A stretch of 64,000 nucleotides of DNA from Lewinellaceae bacterium (GCA_020636005.1 JACJYR010000002.1:310001-374000), one strand, 5' to 3'; shown: positions 8,708-18,143, counted from the first letter of the stretch. The notes: generated from the letters alone by a model not told the origin. Translations and numbers: made by a program.

Positions 8708-9247
8708 ATGCACCCTGCTTATGCTTCCCGATTGCATTCCCTGAACCGTTCGCTTGAATCCCTCCTGTCAACCCTTAAAGGGTATTCCCACCAACAACTG
8801 AATGCCAAGCCAGCGGAAAATGCCTGGTCGGCCATCCAGGTAGCCCAGCACCTGATAGCGGCAGAGAAGCTTTCGCTTTGGTACGTGAAAAAAAAGTCGG
8901 CCTACCCGGAAACATTCAAAAAAGCAGGCCCTGGCGCCTGGCTGCGAAAAAATGCACTGGGCCTCATTTTGTCCTCCTCCATCAAATTCAAGGCACCGGC
9001 ACTGGTCAGTGAGGAAAAGTTCCCTGCCGAGGCCTCATTGGAGCATGTTACCACAGCGTGGCTACGGGTAAGGGAGGAACTGGCCGAATTGCTGGAGAAC
9101 ACTCCCGACGAGTGGCGAAACAAACTGGTTTACCGCCACGCCGTCGCAGGCCGCCTCACCCTGGACGGGATGCTCGAATTTTTCACCTGCCATTTCGATC
9201 GCCACCAAAAGCAAATCGAAAGAACGTTGAAATCCGTACAACCCTAG
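8708..9247 (+). CDS. DinB-family protein
   Basis: 179 residues of the DinB/YfiT four-helix fold. The metal ligands fit VAQHLIAAEK near residue 47 and FTCHFDRHQKQIERTL at the C-terminus (HxxxH). Members are metal-dependent enzymes or thiol transferases such as bacillithiol S-transferases; the substrate here is not known. It follows mnmD by 3 bases and its last four bases overlap the stop of the convergent nucleoside transporter. Confidence 0.8.
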   Translation: MHPAYASRLHSLNRSLESLLSTLKGYSHQQLNAKPAENAWSAIQVAQHLIAAEKLSLWYVKKKSAYPETFKKAGPGAWLRKNALGLILSSSIKFKAPALVSEEKFPAEASLEHVTTAWLRVREELAELLENTPDEWRNKLVYRHAVAGRLTLDGMLEFFTCHFDRHQKQIERTLKSVQP

Positions 9248-10545
9248 ACCAATACGCTGGCGATTACTGCCGTCATAAATGCCGCTACTGTCCCGCCTAT
9301 CATTGCCTTCACGCCCAATTCTGTCAGGTTCTTGCGTTGCCCCGGGGCAATAGCGCTGATGCCGCCGATCTGGATGCCGATAGAGGCGAAATTGGCAAAG
9401 CCGCAGAGCGCATAAGTGGCAATGATGGTGGATTTTGGCTGCATCAGTGGCTCCAGCGCTGGCATTTGGGCATAGGCATAAAATTCGTTGATGGCTGTTT
9501 TCATCCCCAATAACTGGCCGACCATCAAGGTATCCTGCGCCGGTACACCAAGCAGCCAGGCCACCGGTGCAAACGCCAAACCCAGGATATATTCAAGGGT
9601 AAAACCCTGAAAGCGGCCATCAGTGGCTTGCACCACATATTCGTTGAGCCCAGTCCAGGTGCCGATACCCTCCCGCAGAACAAAATTGAACATGGAAATA
9701 AAGGCAGTAAAAACCAGCAGCATGATGCCGACATTGACCGCCAGCCTAAGCCCGTCCGTGGAACCCTGTGTGATGGCATCGAGCACATTGGAACCCGAAG
9801 CTTCTTTGGGCACGTCCAGTTTTTGATCGGCCAGCGTGATTTCCCGGTCCTGGGGCAACAGCATTTTTGCGGCGACAATGGCTGCAGGGGCCGACATGAT
9901 GGAGGCCGTGAGCAAATGCCTGGCAAACAATTGTTTCATTACCGGGTCATTGCCGCCCAGGAAACCAACGTATGCCGCAAAAACACTCCCTGCAATGGTG
10001 GCGAATCCGCCGCACATCAGGCACATGATCTCGGAACGGGACATCCTTTCCAGGTAGGGCTTGATCACCAGCGGTGCTTCCGTTTGCCCTATGAAGACGT
10101 TGGCGGCAGCGGCGAGGCTCTCTGCCCCGGTGAGTTTCATCGTTTTGCTCATCACCCAGGCGATGCCCTTGGTAATAAATTGCAAAATGCCGAAATAATA
10201 CAGCATGGACGATAAGGCCGAGAAAAACACGATGGTCGGCAATACCTTGAACACGAAATTGTTGAGGGCAATATCCACCGTCCCTTCGCCAAAAGGTGTC
10301 AGCAGGAACTCGATCCCCGCCCCGGTAAAGTCAATGATTTTTACAAAAAAACTGGCAATCCAGTCGAAAACCATGGTCGCCAGGTCCACTTTCAGCACCA
10401 GCAACCCAACTGCCAACTGCAGCAAAATCCCGGCCCCGACCAACCGCCAATTGATGTGTTTCCGGTTCATGCTTAGCGCATACAGCACCGCCAACAGTAC
10501 CGCCAACCCCAGTAACGCTCGAAGAATACCCAAAATAGTTTCCAT
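9244..10545 (-). CDS. Concentrative nucleoside transporter (NupC/CNT family)
   Basis: 433 residues, about the family norm. The hairpin motif GQTEAPLVIKPYL (about residues 150-162) and the mirrored C-terminal segment FANFASIGIQIGGI that together build the nucleoside and cation site are both present. It is an inner-membrane symporter that takes up nucleosides with H+ or Na+. Starts at ATG 10543-10545. Repeat A2 begins about 40 bases upstream and may sit in its leader. Confidence 0.9.
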   Translation of the reverse strand: METILGILRALLGLAVLLAVLYALSMNRKHINWRLVGAGILLQLAVGLLVLKVDLATMVFDWIASFFVKIIDFTGAGIEFLLTPFGEGTVDIALNNFVFKVLPTIVFFSALSSMLYYFGILQFITKGIAWVMSKTMKLTGAESLAAAANVFIGQTEAPLVIKPYLERMSRSEIMCLMCGGFATIAGSVFAAYVGFLGGNDPVMKQLFARHLLTASIMSAPAAIVAAKMLLPQDREITLADQKLDVPKEASGSNVLDAITQGSTDGLRLAVNVGIMLLVFTAFISMFNFVLREGIGTWTGLNEYVVQATDGRFQGFTLEYILGLAFAPVAWLLGVPAQDTLMVGQLLGMKTAINEFYAYAQMPALEPLMQPKSTIIATYALCGFANFASIGIQIGGISAIAPGQRKNLTELGVKAMIGGTVAAFMTAVIASVLV

Positions 10546-10584
10546 GTTTATTCAAAGTTGATTTTCCAGGCAGATAGCCTTTTA

Positions 10585-10697
10585 GGATCGAAGGAAAAAT
10601 AATCCCGATGTAAAGTCGGGATTATTTTTAAAAAACCCTTCCATTGCTGGGGTTTTCAAAATCAAAATGGTGAAGTTATTTTTTCATCGTTGCTTAA
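10585..10697 (+). repeat. Repeat A, copy 2
   Basis: Well-preserved family A element: AATCCCGAtgtaaagTCGGGATT hairpin, then AAACCC...GGGGTTTT hairpin, then the GTTATTTTTTCATCGTTGCTTA tail. It lies upstream of the nucleoside transporter and directly abuts element H at 10701. Confidence 0.9.
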
Positions 10698-10700
10698 GGG

Positions 10701-10884
10701 GCGGGTAAATAATAAGTTGTGAAATCACAATCGGTGTTTGATATGAAAACTGGAGTGCTTTTGAAAGGCCGGGGGTTATCGAACCCGGCTTTTCCAGAAG
10801 TGCCGGGTTCGGTAAACCGGCCTCTCAAAAGCACCTGCTGTTTCAGGCAATACCAGGCAATTAGACAAGTTATTATTTACCCGC
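10701..10884. repeat. Element H: 184-base nested inverted repeat (MITE-like)
   Basis: The ends are GCGGGTAAATAATAAGTTGT (10701-10720) and its inverted copy at 10865-10884, 19 of 20 bases identical. Inside lies a second inverted pair, GTGCTTTTGA (10755) and TCAAAAGCAC (near 10825), and inside that a hairpin built on GGGGGTTATCGAACCCGGC. The same core hairpin occurs at 28330-28453. No coding capacity. Shape and size are those of a miniature inverted-repeat element. Confidence 0.8.
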
Positions 10885-10958
10885 ACCACAAAAAAAATTT
10901 TGTTGCCGGGCCAAATGTAAAAATTAATTGGAAGGGTACCTGTGGCAGGTTATTTACT

Positions 10959-11468
10959 TTACCAATTGGTGAAGGCTTTATTGAAAATACGGTCGGAAAG
11001 CTCTTTGGTGATGTTGTCAACGAGCCTTTCCTGCACGTCGAGCAGGTTTTGGTTAGGCTCAAAAAAGTCCTCGAAGGAGAACTGCTGCTTCCAGTTGGCC
11101 TTTTCGTTTTTATGGTTGACAAAGTTGACATTCATGGCGATGGTGAGCTTGTTGAAGCCGATTTGCTGGTCGGCCTTCGGCGCTTCCGATGTCACCTCAA
11201 ACCGGGTAATGGCCCCCGAAAATTCAATATCGGGATCCACGTCTGCATAGGTCAGCCTCGTTTCCCGGCGTATTTTATCCTTCATCAATTCCGTGAAATC
11301 ACGGGGCAAGGTAGGCGGCGCATCGTCCACCTGCGGCTCGAACAAGGACACATAAAAAGTATTGACATCGGGGGGGATGCTGATACCCTGAAAGGAGTAG
11401 CAGCCAATGGTGCAAATACCGATGATGGAAAGGGCCAGGCCCAGCAAGCAGAGATCTGATTTTTTCAT
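10959..11468 (-). CDS. lptE: LptE-family LPS-assembly lipoprotein
   Basis: 169 residues. The signal peptide ends in the lipobox IGC before YSFQGIS, and the CYSFxGxSIPP start plus the following strand pattern is the Bacteroidota LptE form. In the outer membrane LptE plugs the LptD barrel and helps insert lipopolysaccharide. In Bacteroidota lptE commonly lies beside a sigma-54 regulator gene; that partner is not here. Start at ATG 11466-11468. Confidence 0.82.
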   Translation of the reverse strand: MKKSDLCLLGLALSIIGICTIGCYSFQGISIPPDVNTFYVSLFEPQVDDAPPTLPRDFTELMKDKIRRETRLTYADVDPDIEFSGAITRFEVTSEAPKADQQIGFNKLTIAMNVNFVNHKNEKANWKQQFSFEDFFEPNQNLLDVQERLVDNITKELSDRIFNKAFTNW

Positions 11469-11542
11469 GTGTTAAAAATAACTTGAGTTCGCAAAACAAC
11501 GCAAAGGCCACCCATAAGACTGTTATGTAACGATTAAAAATT

Positions 11543-11648
11543 TATACTGTACGCTAATGGCTTTTGGCCTTTGGCAGTTGGCAAAAGCCAACGGCCAACT
11601 GCCAACAGCTAATAGCAAACCGACAAAACTATCCGTGTTTTAGTATAA
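11543..11648 (+). repeat. Repeat C, copy 1
   Basis: 106-base element running from TATACTGTACGCTAATGG to CCGTGTTTTAGTATA. The centre is the inverted repeat TTGGCAGTTGGC/GCCAACTGCCAA with 11 bases between arms. TATACT and AGTATA form short terminal inverted repeats. Other copies at 18562 and 51191. Confidence 0.85.
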
Positions 11649-11730
11649 CTTCCCGGTTTCGCAACTGAAAACTTCGGCAGGACAAGGGTTTGCCTAAAAT
11701 AAAGCAGCCATTTTATTGTTGCTTTGATAC

Positions 11731-11738
11731 TATGTTTG
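11731..11738 (+). promoter_or_regulatory. Candidate -7 promoter element of the esterase
   Basis: TATGTTTG is a full match to TAnnTTTG, 22 bases before the ATG at 11761. No TTG -33 box at the expected distance. Confidence 0.45.
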
Positions 11739-11760
11739 CTTTTATTTATCTTTTTCCGCC

Positions 11761-12660
11761 ATGCTTTTTTTCAAGATCATCTTCGTTGCCCTCATCATTT
11801 ACCTGCTTTGGTATTTTTTGGTGCCCAAAGGTACATTTCTCTATGAGGGCATCCGCTTGCTGGAGTGGTATTGGCGCCTGATGGCCTTTCCCAGCGGTGA
11901 TTTTGAAACACAAAAGATCCACTACGGCCCCCACCGGCGGCAATATTTGCTTTTTTACAAACCAAAGGTGGATGGGAACAAGCGGCACGTCATCCTTTAC
12001 TTTCATGGCGGGGGCTGGCAATTTGGGAAGCCGGAGGCGTTCAGGCCCAATGCCAAGGTGCTGCTGGAAAGGGGGTATTATGTTTTCATGCCTTCCCACC
12101 GCAGGGTGCCGATGCACAACATCACCCACATGCGGCACGACGTTGCGGCCATCACTGCCAGGGTGCTGGAAATTATGGGACAGGAGGGCCTGTCCGCCAA
12201 AAAAATCATCATGGGCGGCATCTCTTCCGGCGGCAACCTGGCAGCATTGAAGATTTTTGATTTCACCCTGCTCCAACAATCAGGCATTGACCGTTCCCGC
12301 TTTGCAGCCGTCTTTTTCCTGGGCGCACCGCTCAACCTGCACGGCATGTGGCATTCCCCGCCCCTGCTGTTCCTGGTGGGCAAAAGGTCGGGCGAGAAGT
12401 TCAGGCTGGCCAACCCCTACGACCACTTGCAGCCCAACGAAAAGTTGCCCATTTTCATCATGCACGGCACCAAGGACGGCCTGGTGGAATACCGCAGTGT
12501 GCTGGCTTTTTATGAAAAACTAAAAGCATTGGGTGCCGAAGATGTGCGGTTGGAAACCCTCCACGATGGCGTTCACCTCGACCCGGCCAGTTGGTGTTAT
12601 GAATGGCATCCTGCCCACAGGTTGATGTTGGATTGGCTGGAACAGATAGAACGCAGGTGA
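11761..12660 (+). CDS. Alpha/beta hydrolase, HSL-type esterase
   Basis: 299 residues. An N-terminal membrane anchor (about 3-20) precedes the hydrolase fold. HGGGW (82-86) is the oxyanion motif of the hormone-sensitive-lipase group, and GISSG (153-157) places the nucleophile at Ser155. Asp in HGTKDGLVEY and His in HDGVHLD complete the triad. Expected to hydrolyse short or medium acyl esters at the membrane. Converges with holA with 29 bases between stops. Confidence 0.85.
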   Translation: MLFFKIIFVALIIYLLWYFLVPKGTFLYEGIRLLEWYWRLMAFPSGDFETQKIHYGPHRRQYLLFYKPKVDGNKRHVILYFHGGGWQFGKPEAFRPNAKVLLERGYYVFMPSHRRVPMHNITHMRHDVAAITARVLEIMGQEGLSAKKIIMGGISSGGNLAALKIFDFTLLQQSGIDRSRFAAVFFLGAPLNLHGMWHSPPLLFLVGKRSGEKFRLANPYDHLQPNEKLPIFIMHGTKDGLVEYRSVLAFYEKLKALGAEDVRLETLHDGVHLDPASWCYEWHPAHRLMLDWLEQIERR

Positions 12661-12689
12661 AATCGGCGGCCCAAAGACTGGCGGGCTGC

Positions 12690-13697
12690 TCAGTGCACAA
12701 TTTTCCAGATCAACTCTTTTAAAAGATCCCCCTCTTCCTTCCCCACCGTATTGTAGTCAACACCTTTCGATTTCAGGTCGTAATCTTTCAGGATGGAAAT
12801 GATGCCTTCCGTTTTCCCCAGGGGGAAATTGCGGACGGCGGTGCGGTAGTCCCGGAGGGCGTAGGACGAGCGCAGGTTGAGTTGTTTTTGCGCCTCGCTG
12901 TCGGGTGCGTTTTTCAAAAAATGGAGCATATACACCTTGCTGAAAAAACTGGCCAGCGAGGAGACGACCATGATGAGCGGGTTGCGCTTTGGGTTGGCCA
13001 CGAAGTTTTGGAGGATGCGCCCAACCTTCGCCATTTCCCGGTGGCTGATGGCTTTTTGCAGTTCGAAGATATTGTATTCCCGGCTGATGCCCACATAGGT
13101 TTCCACGTGGTCGGCGGTGATTTCCGTGCCTTTTTGCAAGTGCAGGGCCAGCTTGTCCAGTTCGTGCGCCACCAGCGAGAGATCGGTGCCGAGGTACTCG
13201 CCCAGCAAATCCGCAGCGCCCGGGGTGATGCGCAGCGACAGGTGCTTCAGGTAATCGTGGATCCAGTCCGGTACCTGGTTGTCGTACAGTTTTTTGCTGT
13301 CGAAAACGATCCCCTTCTCCTGCAGCAGTTTGCCAAACTTGGTGTTGACATTGAACGGCTTGTGTTTGTGGCAGATCACCAGGATGGTCGTGGGCATTGG
13401 GTTTTGGACGTACTTTTCCAGGTCTTTCAGGTCCTTCATATCCTGAGCTTCTTTCACCATGACCACCTGATAGGGCGACATCATCGGGTATCGCCTGGCA
13501 TTGTCGATGATGGCCAGGTGATCCACGTCACGGCCGTACAGCACTATTTGATTGAACGCCTTTTCCGATTCCCCCAAAGCATTAGCCTCAATATAATCGG
13601 AGATGGCATCAATGAAGTAAGGTTCACTCCCGTGCAGGAAATACAGCGGGCGGAACTGTTTGTTTTTTAATTCGGAAAGTATCTGCTGGAAAGTCAA
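12690..13697 (-). CDS. holA: DNA polymerase III subunit delta
   Basis: 335 residues, typical for HolA. The N-terminal LYFLHGSEPYFIDAISDYIE opening and the AAA-like core with YPMMSPYQVVMVKEAQDM are diagnostic, and GAADLLGEYLGTDLSLVAHELDKL covers the lid domain. Delta opens the beta clamp as part of the clamp loader during replication. In many Bacteroidota an HsdR-N-domain gene lies next to holA; in this window that gene is at 36906, 23 kb away. Confidence 0.92.
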   Translation of the reverse strand: MTFQQILSELKNKQFRPLYFLHGSEPYFIDAISDYIEANALGESEKAFNQIVLYGRDVDHLAIIDNARRYPMMSPYQVVMVKEAQDMKDLKDLEKYVQNPMPTTILVICHKHKPFNVNTKFGKLLQEKGIVFDSKKLYDNQVPDWIHDYLKHLSLRITPGAADLLGEYLGTDLSLVAHELDKLALHLQKGTEITADHVETYVGISREYNIFELQKAISHREMAKVGRILQNFVANPKRNPLIMVVSSLASFFSKVYMLHFLKNAPDSEAQKQLNLRSSYALRDYRTAVRNFPLGKTEGIISILKDYDLKSKGVDYNTVGKEEGDLLKELIWKIVH

Positions 13698-13838
13698 AGG
13701 GTGGAGGGAATTGGAAATTGAGAAACCGGGAAATCAGGAAATGCTTAAACACTGGTTTTCAGGTGTAATCAATTTCATAATTTGCAATTTCATAATTTAA
13801 TAATCGGCAGGCTATAATCCTTCAAAATCCCCTGGTTG

Positions 13839-14309
13839 CTATTGCCTGGCTAAATAATTTTGTTCAAAAAACGCCTTGTAGCCCTCGGTGCTCTTGTTGC
13901 GCACGATCTGCTCGTAGTTGGTTTTCGAGAGGGCAAAATAGTCGTTCGTCATGCCCATCTGCAGGAAATCGGGTCGGTTCTTTTTCAGGCCATTGTAAAA
14001 GGCCATAGCCTGGCCCTTGTTGTCAAAACCGGTCACGAGGATGAGCGGCACGTTTTCCAGGTCGCCCCCGATTTTGATCTGGGTGATTTTGAGCTTGTCG
14101 TTGGGGTGGTATTTCCAGATGTACTTGGTAATGCCTGTGCGGAGTTCCTGTAGGTCGTTTGGGCTGTTTTTCAACAAGAAGAGAAAGTTGTGCGCTTCGG
14201 CATTGTTGACAGCAAAGCCGCCTTTTGCGGTCAGTTCGCCCTGGGCATGTGTGCTGGCCGAAAAAAGGAGCAGGAAGAGGAATGTTATTGGGAGGAAAAA
14301 GCTGCGCAT
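13839..14309 (-). CDS. Secreted small protein resembling the tail of T9SS-associated TPR proteins
   Basis: 156 residues with a signal peptide (cleavage after STHAQ, residues 19-23). The mature part has one domain of about 125 residues, ending in YFALSKTNYEQIVRNKSTEG and YKAFFEQNY. That ending closely recalls the C-terminus of PorW/SprE-like TPR lipoproteins of Bacteroidota, here as a stand-alone domain without TPR units. The resemblance is from memory and needs a profile search. Periplasmic or outer-membrane location expected. Confidence 0.7.
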   Translation of the reverse strand: MRSFFLPITFLFLLLFSASTHAQGELTAKGGFAVNNAEAHNFLFLLKNSPNDLQELRTGITKYIWKYHPNDKLKITQIKIGGDLENVPLILVTGFDNKGQAMAFYNGLKKNRPDFLQMGMTNDYFALSKTNYEQIVRNKSTEGYKAFFEQNYLARQ

Positions 14310-14849
14310 GTTGAAATGGATTTAAAAAGGCTCGAAAGCCTGCCCCGGAAAAGAGACAGGCTCCGAGTTTCTAACCAAAAAAATGTATTTTCAAATGTCC
14401 GGAGACTTATAGACGATTTTAGGCCCAAAAATAACCAAAAACTATGTCACTTCGGCTGCTTTTCCCCATTTTTAAGCCTGCCCCTGCTTTTTTTCATAAA
14501 TATCCTATTTTGGCTGCCGTTTAGGTAGCCCTCGTCAGGAAATTGGAAATTGAGAAATTAAGAAATTGATAGTCAGGGACTTAATTTTCCACTATCTAAT
14601 TTCCTGTTACCCTTTAGTAGATTGGATAGATTATTTGACACCACTGCTGCTGTTTGAATTTGTTAAAGTTGTTGGAAAATCGATGGTTTTCAGCCCTTTG
14701 CTCCAGTTTACAACAAATTCAAACCAATTTACCGGCGTGAATCTTCGACTTTAAACCTTGTCGAACTACTCCAAACAACTAATTATCGTTGCCCCCGGGC
14801 ACACGGCACCTACTCCACACAAGCCAACTCACCCAATTGATTCAACACT
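14310..14849. other. Intergenic with a long inverted repeat
   Basis: No gene seen. GTTTGAATTTGTT at 14652-14664 is repeated inverted as AACAAATTCAAAC at 14712-14724, a perfect 13-base pair of arms 47 bases apart. Words CAAAC/CGAAC recur at 14719, 14761 and 14771. A hairpin GCCTG...CAGGC lies at 14338-14362, in the leader of the 13839-14309 gene. Confidence 0.5.
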
Positions 14850-15410
14850 GTGATCAAAGACAGTCAACATCCGGACGAACAAATCCTTGCCCTCTTGAAG
14901 GCAGACAGTGAAAAGGCGATGGAAACGATGTTCCGGGAGTACTATCCGTTTTTGTGCAAAGCCATCATTCGGGTGTTGCCCGATGCCCACCTGGCAGAAG
15001 ACCTGGCCCAGGATGTTTTTTTTGACATCTGGAACAAACGGGAAAATTTTTCCATCAACACCTCCCTCCAGGCTTACCTGCGGCGGGCAGGTATCAACCG
15101 GGCGCTCAACTACATCCGGGATCGGAAAATCCGGTGGGACGACGAAGAGAAAATCGCCTTCCAGGCCAGCAACCTGACGGATGCCAGCCGGAAAATAGAA
15201 GGAGAGGAACTGAAGCAAAAAATTGAAGAGGCCATCAACCAACTGCCCGAAAGGTGCCGGCTGGTGTTCACCCTCAGCCGTTTTGAAGAAATGTCGTACC
15301 AGGAAATTGCGGACCAGCTCGGTATTTCCATCAAAACGGTGGAGAACCAGATGTCAAAGGCCCTGCGGATTTTGCGGGAGGCATTTGACGAAGAATTAAA
15401 AGGGGAATAG
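14850..15410 (+). CDS. ECF sigma-70 factor (FecI-like)
   Basis: 186 residues starting with GTG at 14850. Region 2 is AEDLAQDVFFDIWNKREN (about 50-67) and region 4 the helix-turn-helix MSYQEIADQLGISIKTVENQ (about 150-169). It would direct RNA polymerase to a small regulon once released by its anti-sigma factor, which is the FecR protein encoded next (15708). The nearest TonB receptor, with a signalling STN domain, is at 18767, giving a FecI-FecR-FecA set. Confidence 0.92.
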   Translation: MIKDSQHPDEQILALLKADSEKAMETMFREYYPFLCKAIIRVLPDAHLAEDLAQDVFFDIWNKRENFSINTSLQAYLRRAGINRALNYIRDRKIRWDDEEKIAFQASNLTDASRKIEGEELKQKIEEAINQLPERCRLVFTLSRFEEMSYQEIADQLGISIKTVENQMSKALRILREAFDEELKGE

Positions 15411-15707
15411 GCCGAATCGGGCATTGGTCATCTGCCTTACAATCCGCTAATGAAATGTGTTGGAATTTAGCCAACCGGATAGGGGTGGACGGTTCAAAAG
15501 GGTGTCCACAGGGTGGATTTATACCAATAGACTATTCAAGGTGTAATTATTGCACCTCACCCGGAATTGAGAAATTGGAAATTTGGAAATTGCCAATCGC
15601 CTTATTTTCAGAACCAGAACAATTTCAGATTCCTCCGTTTCCAGTTTCAGAATAATCTCTATTGTGCCTGGCGTCAATGACATTTTATCATAAAGAAAAT
15701 ACAAGCA

Positions 15708-16658
15708 ATGACTTCTAAGGAAAAGAAGGGTTTTAGTGAATGGCTTGCAGCCCATGCTTCCGGCAAGGAAGATGAGCGGGCGTTGAAGCAGTTGTGGGAG
15801 ATGACGGACAGCTACCAGGAATCGTACCGGCCCGATGTGGAGGAAGGCTTGTCCGCCCTGAAAAAACGCATGGAACTGGGCGCTTCCCCGTCCGGCAAAG
15901 TGGTCAGGCTGAACCCAGCCTCAAAATTGCTCAGGATAGCCGCTGTGGCGGCGGTATTGATTGTTTCGGGCCTGGCGTTGAAAAACTACCTCGCCCGGCC
16001 CGTGCCGGAGACCGTGGCAACAGCAGAAGGCACCCACAAGTCCGTCCCGCTCGCCGACGGCACCATCGTGACCCTGAACCAAAACAGCCGCCTGACCTTC
16101 CCACCTGCATTCAACGGAAGCAAGCGGAAAGTGCAATTGGAAGGGGAGGCGTTTTTCGAGGTAGCGCCTGATGCAACCAAGCCATTTGTGCTGGAAACCG
16201 AAAAGGTGGCCGTAACGGTGCTGGGCACGTCTTTCAACGTCCGTTCTATGCCCGGCGAGCCTTCTGTCCATGTTTTTGTAAAATCAGGAAAGGTGGAAGT
16301 CCAGTTAAAAGCCACCGGAAAAACCTACCAACTGACGCCCGGCGATCTGCTCACCTGGCCTGGTAATTCTCAGGAAGCACAACCCGTAAAAGTAGCGGAT
16401 GAAAACCCGATAGGCTGGAAACAAGGCACACTGAAATTCAGGGAAGCACCCCTGAACCAAATACTGACCGACATCCAGCGCCAGTTCGGCGTGGCATTCG
16501 ACCTGAAAAACGGAGCGAGGCTGACCTGCCCCTTCACCATTTCCTTTGAGAAAGAAAACCTGCGCGGGGCCTTGGATGCCATCGAGGCCTCCTGCCCGCT
16601 GCATTTCGGGAAGGCTGTCAACGGGACGATATCCGTGACAGGTGAGTGCTGCAAGTAG
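15708..16658 (+). CDS. FecR-family anti-sigma factor
   Basis: 316 residues. The cytoplasmic N-terminus (1-75) would hold the sigma factor. One membrane helix lies at about 69-88 (LLRIAAVAAVLIVSGLAL). The periplasmic FecR domain follows (about 105-205, with GTHKSVPLADGTIVTLNQNS and VTVLGTSFNVR), then a DUF4974 domain (about 240-310, FREAPLNQILTDIQRQFGV). It passes the signal from a TonB receptor's N-terminal domain to the sigma factor. About 300 bases separate it from the sigma gene. Confidence 0.93.
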   Translation: MTSKEKKGFSEWLAAHASGKEDERALKQLWEMTDSYQESYRPDVEEGLSALKKRMELGASPSGKVVRLNPASKLLRIAAVAAVLIVSGLALKNYLARPVPETVATAEGTHKSVPLADGTIVTLNQNSRLTFPPAFNGSKRKVQLEGEAFFEVAPDATKPFVLETEKVAVTVLGTSFNVRSMPGEPSVHVFVKSGKVEVQLKATGKTYQLTPGDLLTWPGNSQEAQPVKVADENPIGWKQGTLKFREAPLNQILTDIQRQFGVAFDLKNGARLTCPFTISFEKENLRGALDAIEASCPLHFGKAVNGTISVTGECCK

Positions 16659-16688
16659 GCTGCCGGTTCCCACAGCCTGCCCGCATGC

Positions 16689-17561
16689 TTACAACTGTTG
16701 GGGTGCGCCGTTTTTTATTTCTTCAAAATATTCCCTCAGCGTGTGGGTTCCATATTCGGGCGCAATCAGATCCATGGATAAAACGGTCATAACAAATTCT
16801 ACCGGCCCATAAAATTTACTGTTTGTGAAAATCCTCAACAAGGATAAAACGAGCTTTCTTATCGAGTTCGGGATATGGGTAATCTTAGGCTTCTTGCCCG
16901 TTACTGAAAAGGCAAGGTGTGCAATTTGATTATGGGTGAGCGTTTGCAGCCCACCAACTGCAATTTCTTTATCATTGGATTCTATTGCGTTTACACAAAC
17001 TTCGGCGAGGTCGGCTCCGTGGATAGGGTTTATTTTATATTCACCGTTTCCAAACAAAAAAACCCTTCCTTTTTTCGCCATTTTATAGAATTCAACCATG
17101 TCCGAGAAATATCCGTTTGGGCGGATGACGCAATAATCCAATCCTGATTGTTTTAAAGCTGAAACGAATTTTTCTTTTGCCTCGCAAATTTTTAGGTTCT
17201 TTAACTTCTCTCCGTTCAGGACAGAAATATAAATGAATTTTCCAACCTTATATTGTTTGGCCTTTTCCAGCAAGTTGAGGTTTGCCTGGTAATCTACATC
17301 CATATAGGTTAACCCATCTTTTTGGTTTGTAATCCCGACTGTTGAAATGACTGTGTCTATATTTTGACAACAGTGTTCCATGGATTTTGGAATTGTCAGC
17401 TCAGCTTTGACAATGTCCAGTTTGCTGTGTCCAATGACTGATTTTGGCAGTTTCTTCTCATTCCTTAGAATTGTTCTAGTTTCATATCCTCTATCCAAAA
17501 CCTCTTTGATGATGTATCTGCCCAGATAGCCTGTCGAACCTGCCAATAAGATTTTTTTCAT
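16689..17561 (-). CDS. Atypical SDR, NAD(P)-binding protein
   Basis: 290 residues. The Rossmann motif GSTGYLG (8-14) is followed by an RTILRNEKKLP segment typical of NmrA-like or NDUFA9-like atypical SDRs. The usual YxxxK pair is not in its normal place, so it may bind NADP(H) without classic dehydrogenase chemistry. The gene is clearly more AT-rich than its neighbours and lies inside what would otherwise be the sigma-FecR-TonB receptor cluster, which suggests later arrival. Confidence 0.8.
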   Translation of the reverse strand: MKKILLAGSTGYLGRYIIKEVLDRGYETRTILRNEKKLPKSVIGHSKLDIVKAELTIPKSMEHCCQNIDTVISTVGITNQKDGLTYMDVDYQANLNLLEKAKQYKVGKFIYISVLNGEKLKNLKICEAKEKFVSALKQSGLDYCVIRPNGYFSDMVEFYKMAKKGRVFLFGNGEYKINPIHGADLAEVCVNAIESNDKEIAVGGLQTLTHNQIAHLAFSVTGKKPKITHIPNSIRKLVLSLLRIFTNSKFYGPVEFVMTVLSMDLIAPEYGTHTLREYFEEIKNGAPQQL

Positions 17562-17741
17562 TTGGTTTTAGTTTAAATGGCACCGAGTGCCTGTCCGTTA
17601 AATAAAATACCCTACTGCCAACTCCGTGCGGCAGGGAGCTGCATACGGCGAAATTGGTAAAATCAGGTTTAATTTCAAAGATTTCGGCACAGGAATCTGC
17701 AAACACTTTTTATTTTTGCCTACTCACCAAACTTCCTTCCT

Positions 17742-18143
17742 ATATTCAAGCACTGCGTTACACCCATTTTGCTCCTGCTGTCTTTCCATGTTTATTCACA
17801 GGCCACTATTCAGGAAATACTTGCCAAACGGGGGAGCTATGCAAAGGTAACCCAACTTGCTGATGAATATTTCAAAGCCAAGCATCCAGGCAAATCGAAG
17901 TCGGACATGTCGTCCGGGGAGTTTCGGGACGGCAAGTACGTCAAATACGAGCGCTGGAAAAGCTATTGGAAAGACCACCTCAACGACGATGGTACCCTCG
18001 GCGACCCAACGGCGTTTTTCAGCGCAATCAAACGTAGCGATAAAATTCTGATACTCAAACCGTTTAAACGGTTTATGTTTAAGTACACGGCGCCGGGAAG
18101 GATTTCAAAAACGGTTAAAACCGTTACTCAAGGATTCACTTAG
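17742..18143 (+). pseudogene. N-terminal remnant of a secreted (T9SS-type) protein
   Basis: Reading from 17742, an intact signal peptide is seen, FKHCVTPILLLLSFHVYSQ, but its first codon is ATA at 17742-17744 where an ATG would be expected. The next possible start is TTG at 17769, which leaves a poor signal. The mature part (ILAKRGSYAKVTQLADEYF, GEFRDGKYVKYERWKSYWKD, LNDDGTLGDPTAFF) looks like the conserved opening of large secreted Saprospirales proteins, then stops after about 100 residues at TAG 18141-18143. Its end overlaps an inverted remnant of a T9SS tail. A broken gene is the simplest reading. Confidence 0.6.

Noticed and set aside
10755..10834. tRNA-like hairpin with GTTATCGAACCC
   Set aside because: The GTTCGAA-like word belongs to a nested inverted repeat; no acceptor stem, anticodon arm or D arm can be drawn.
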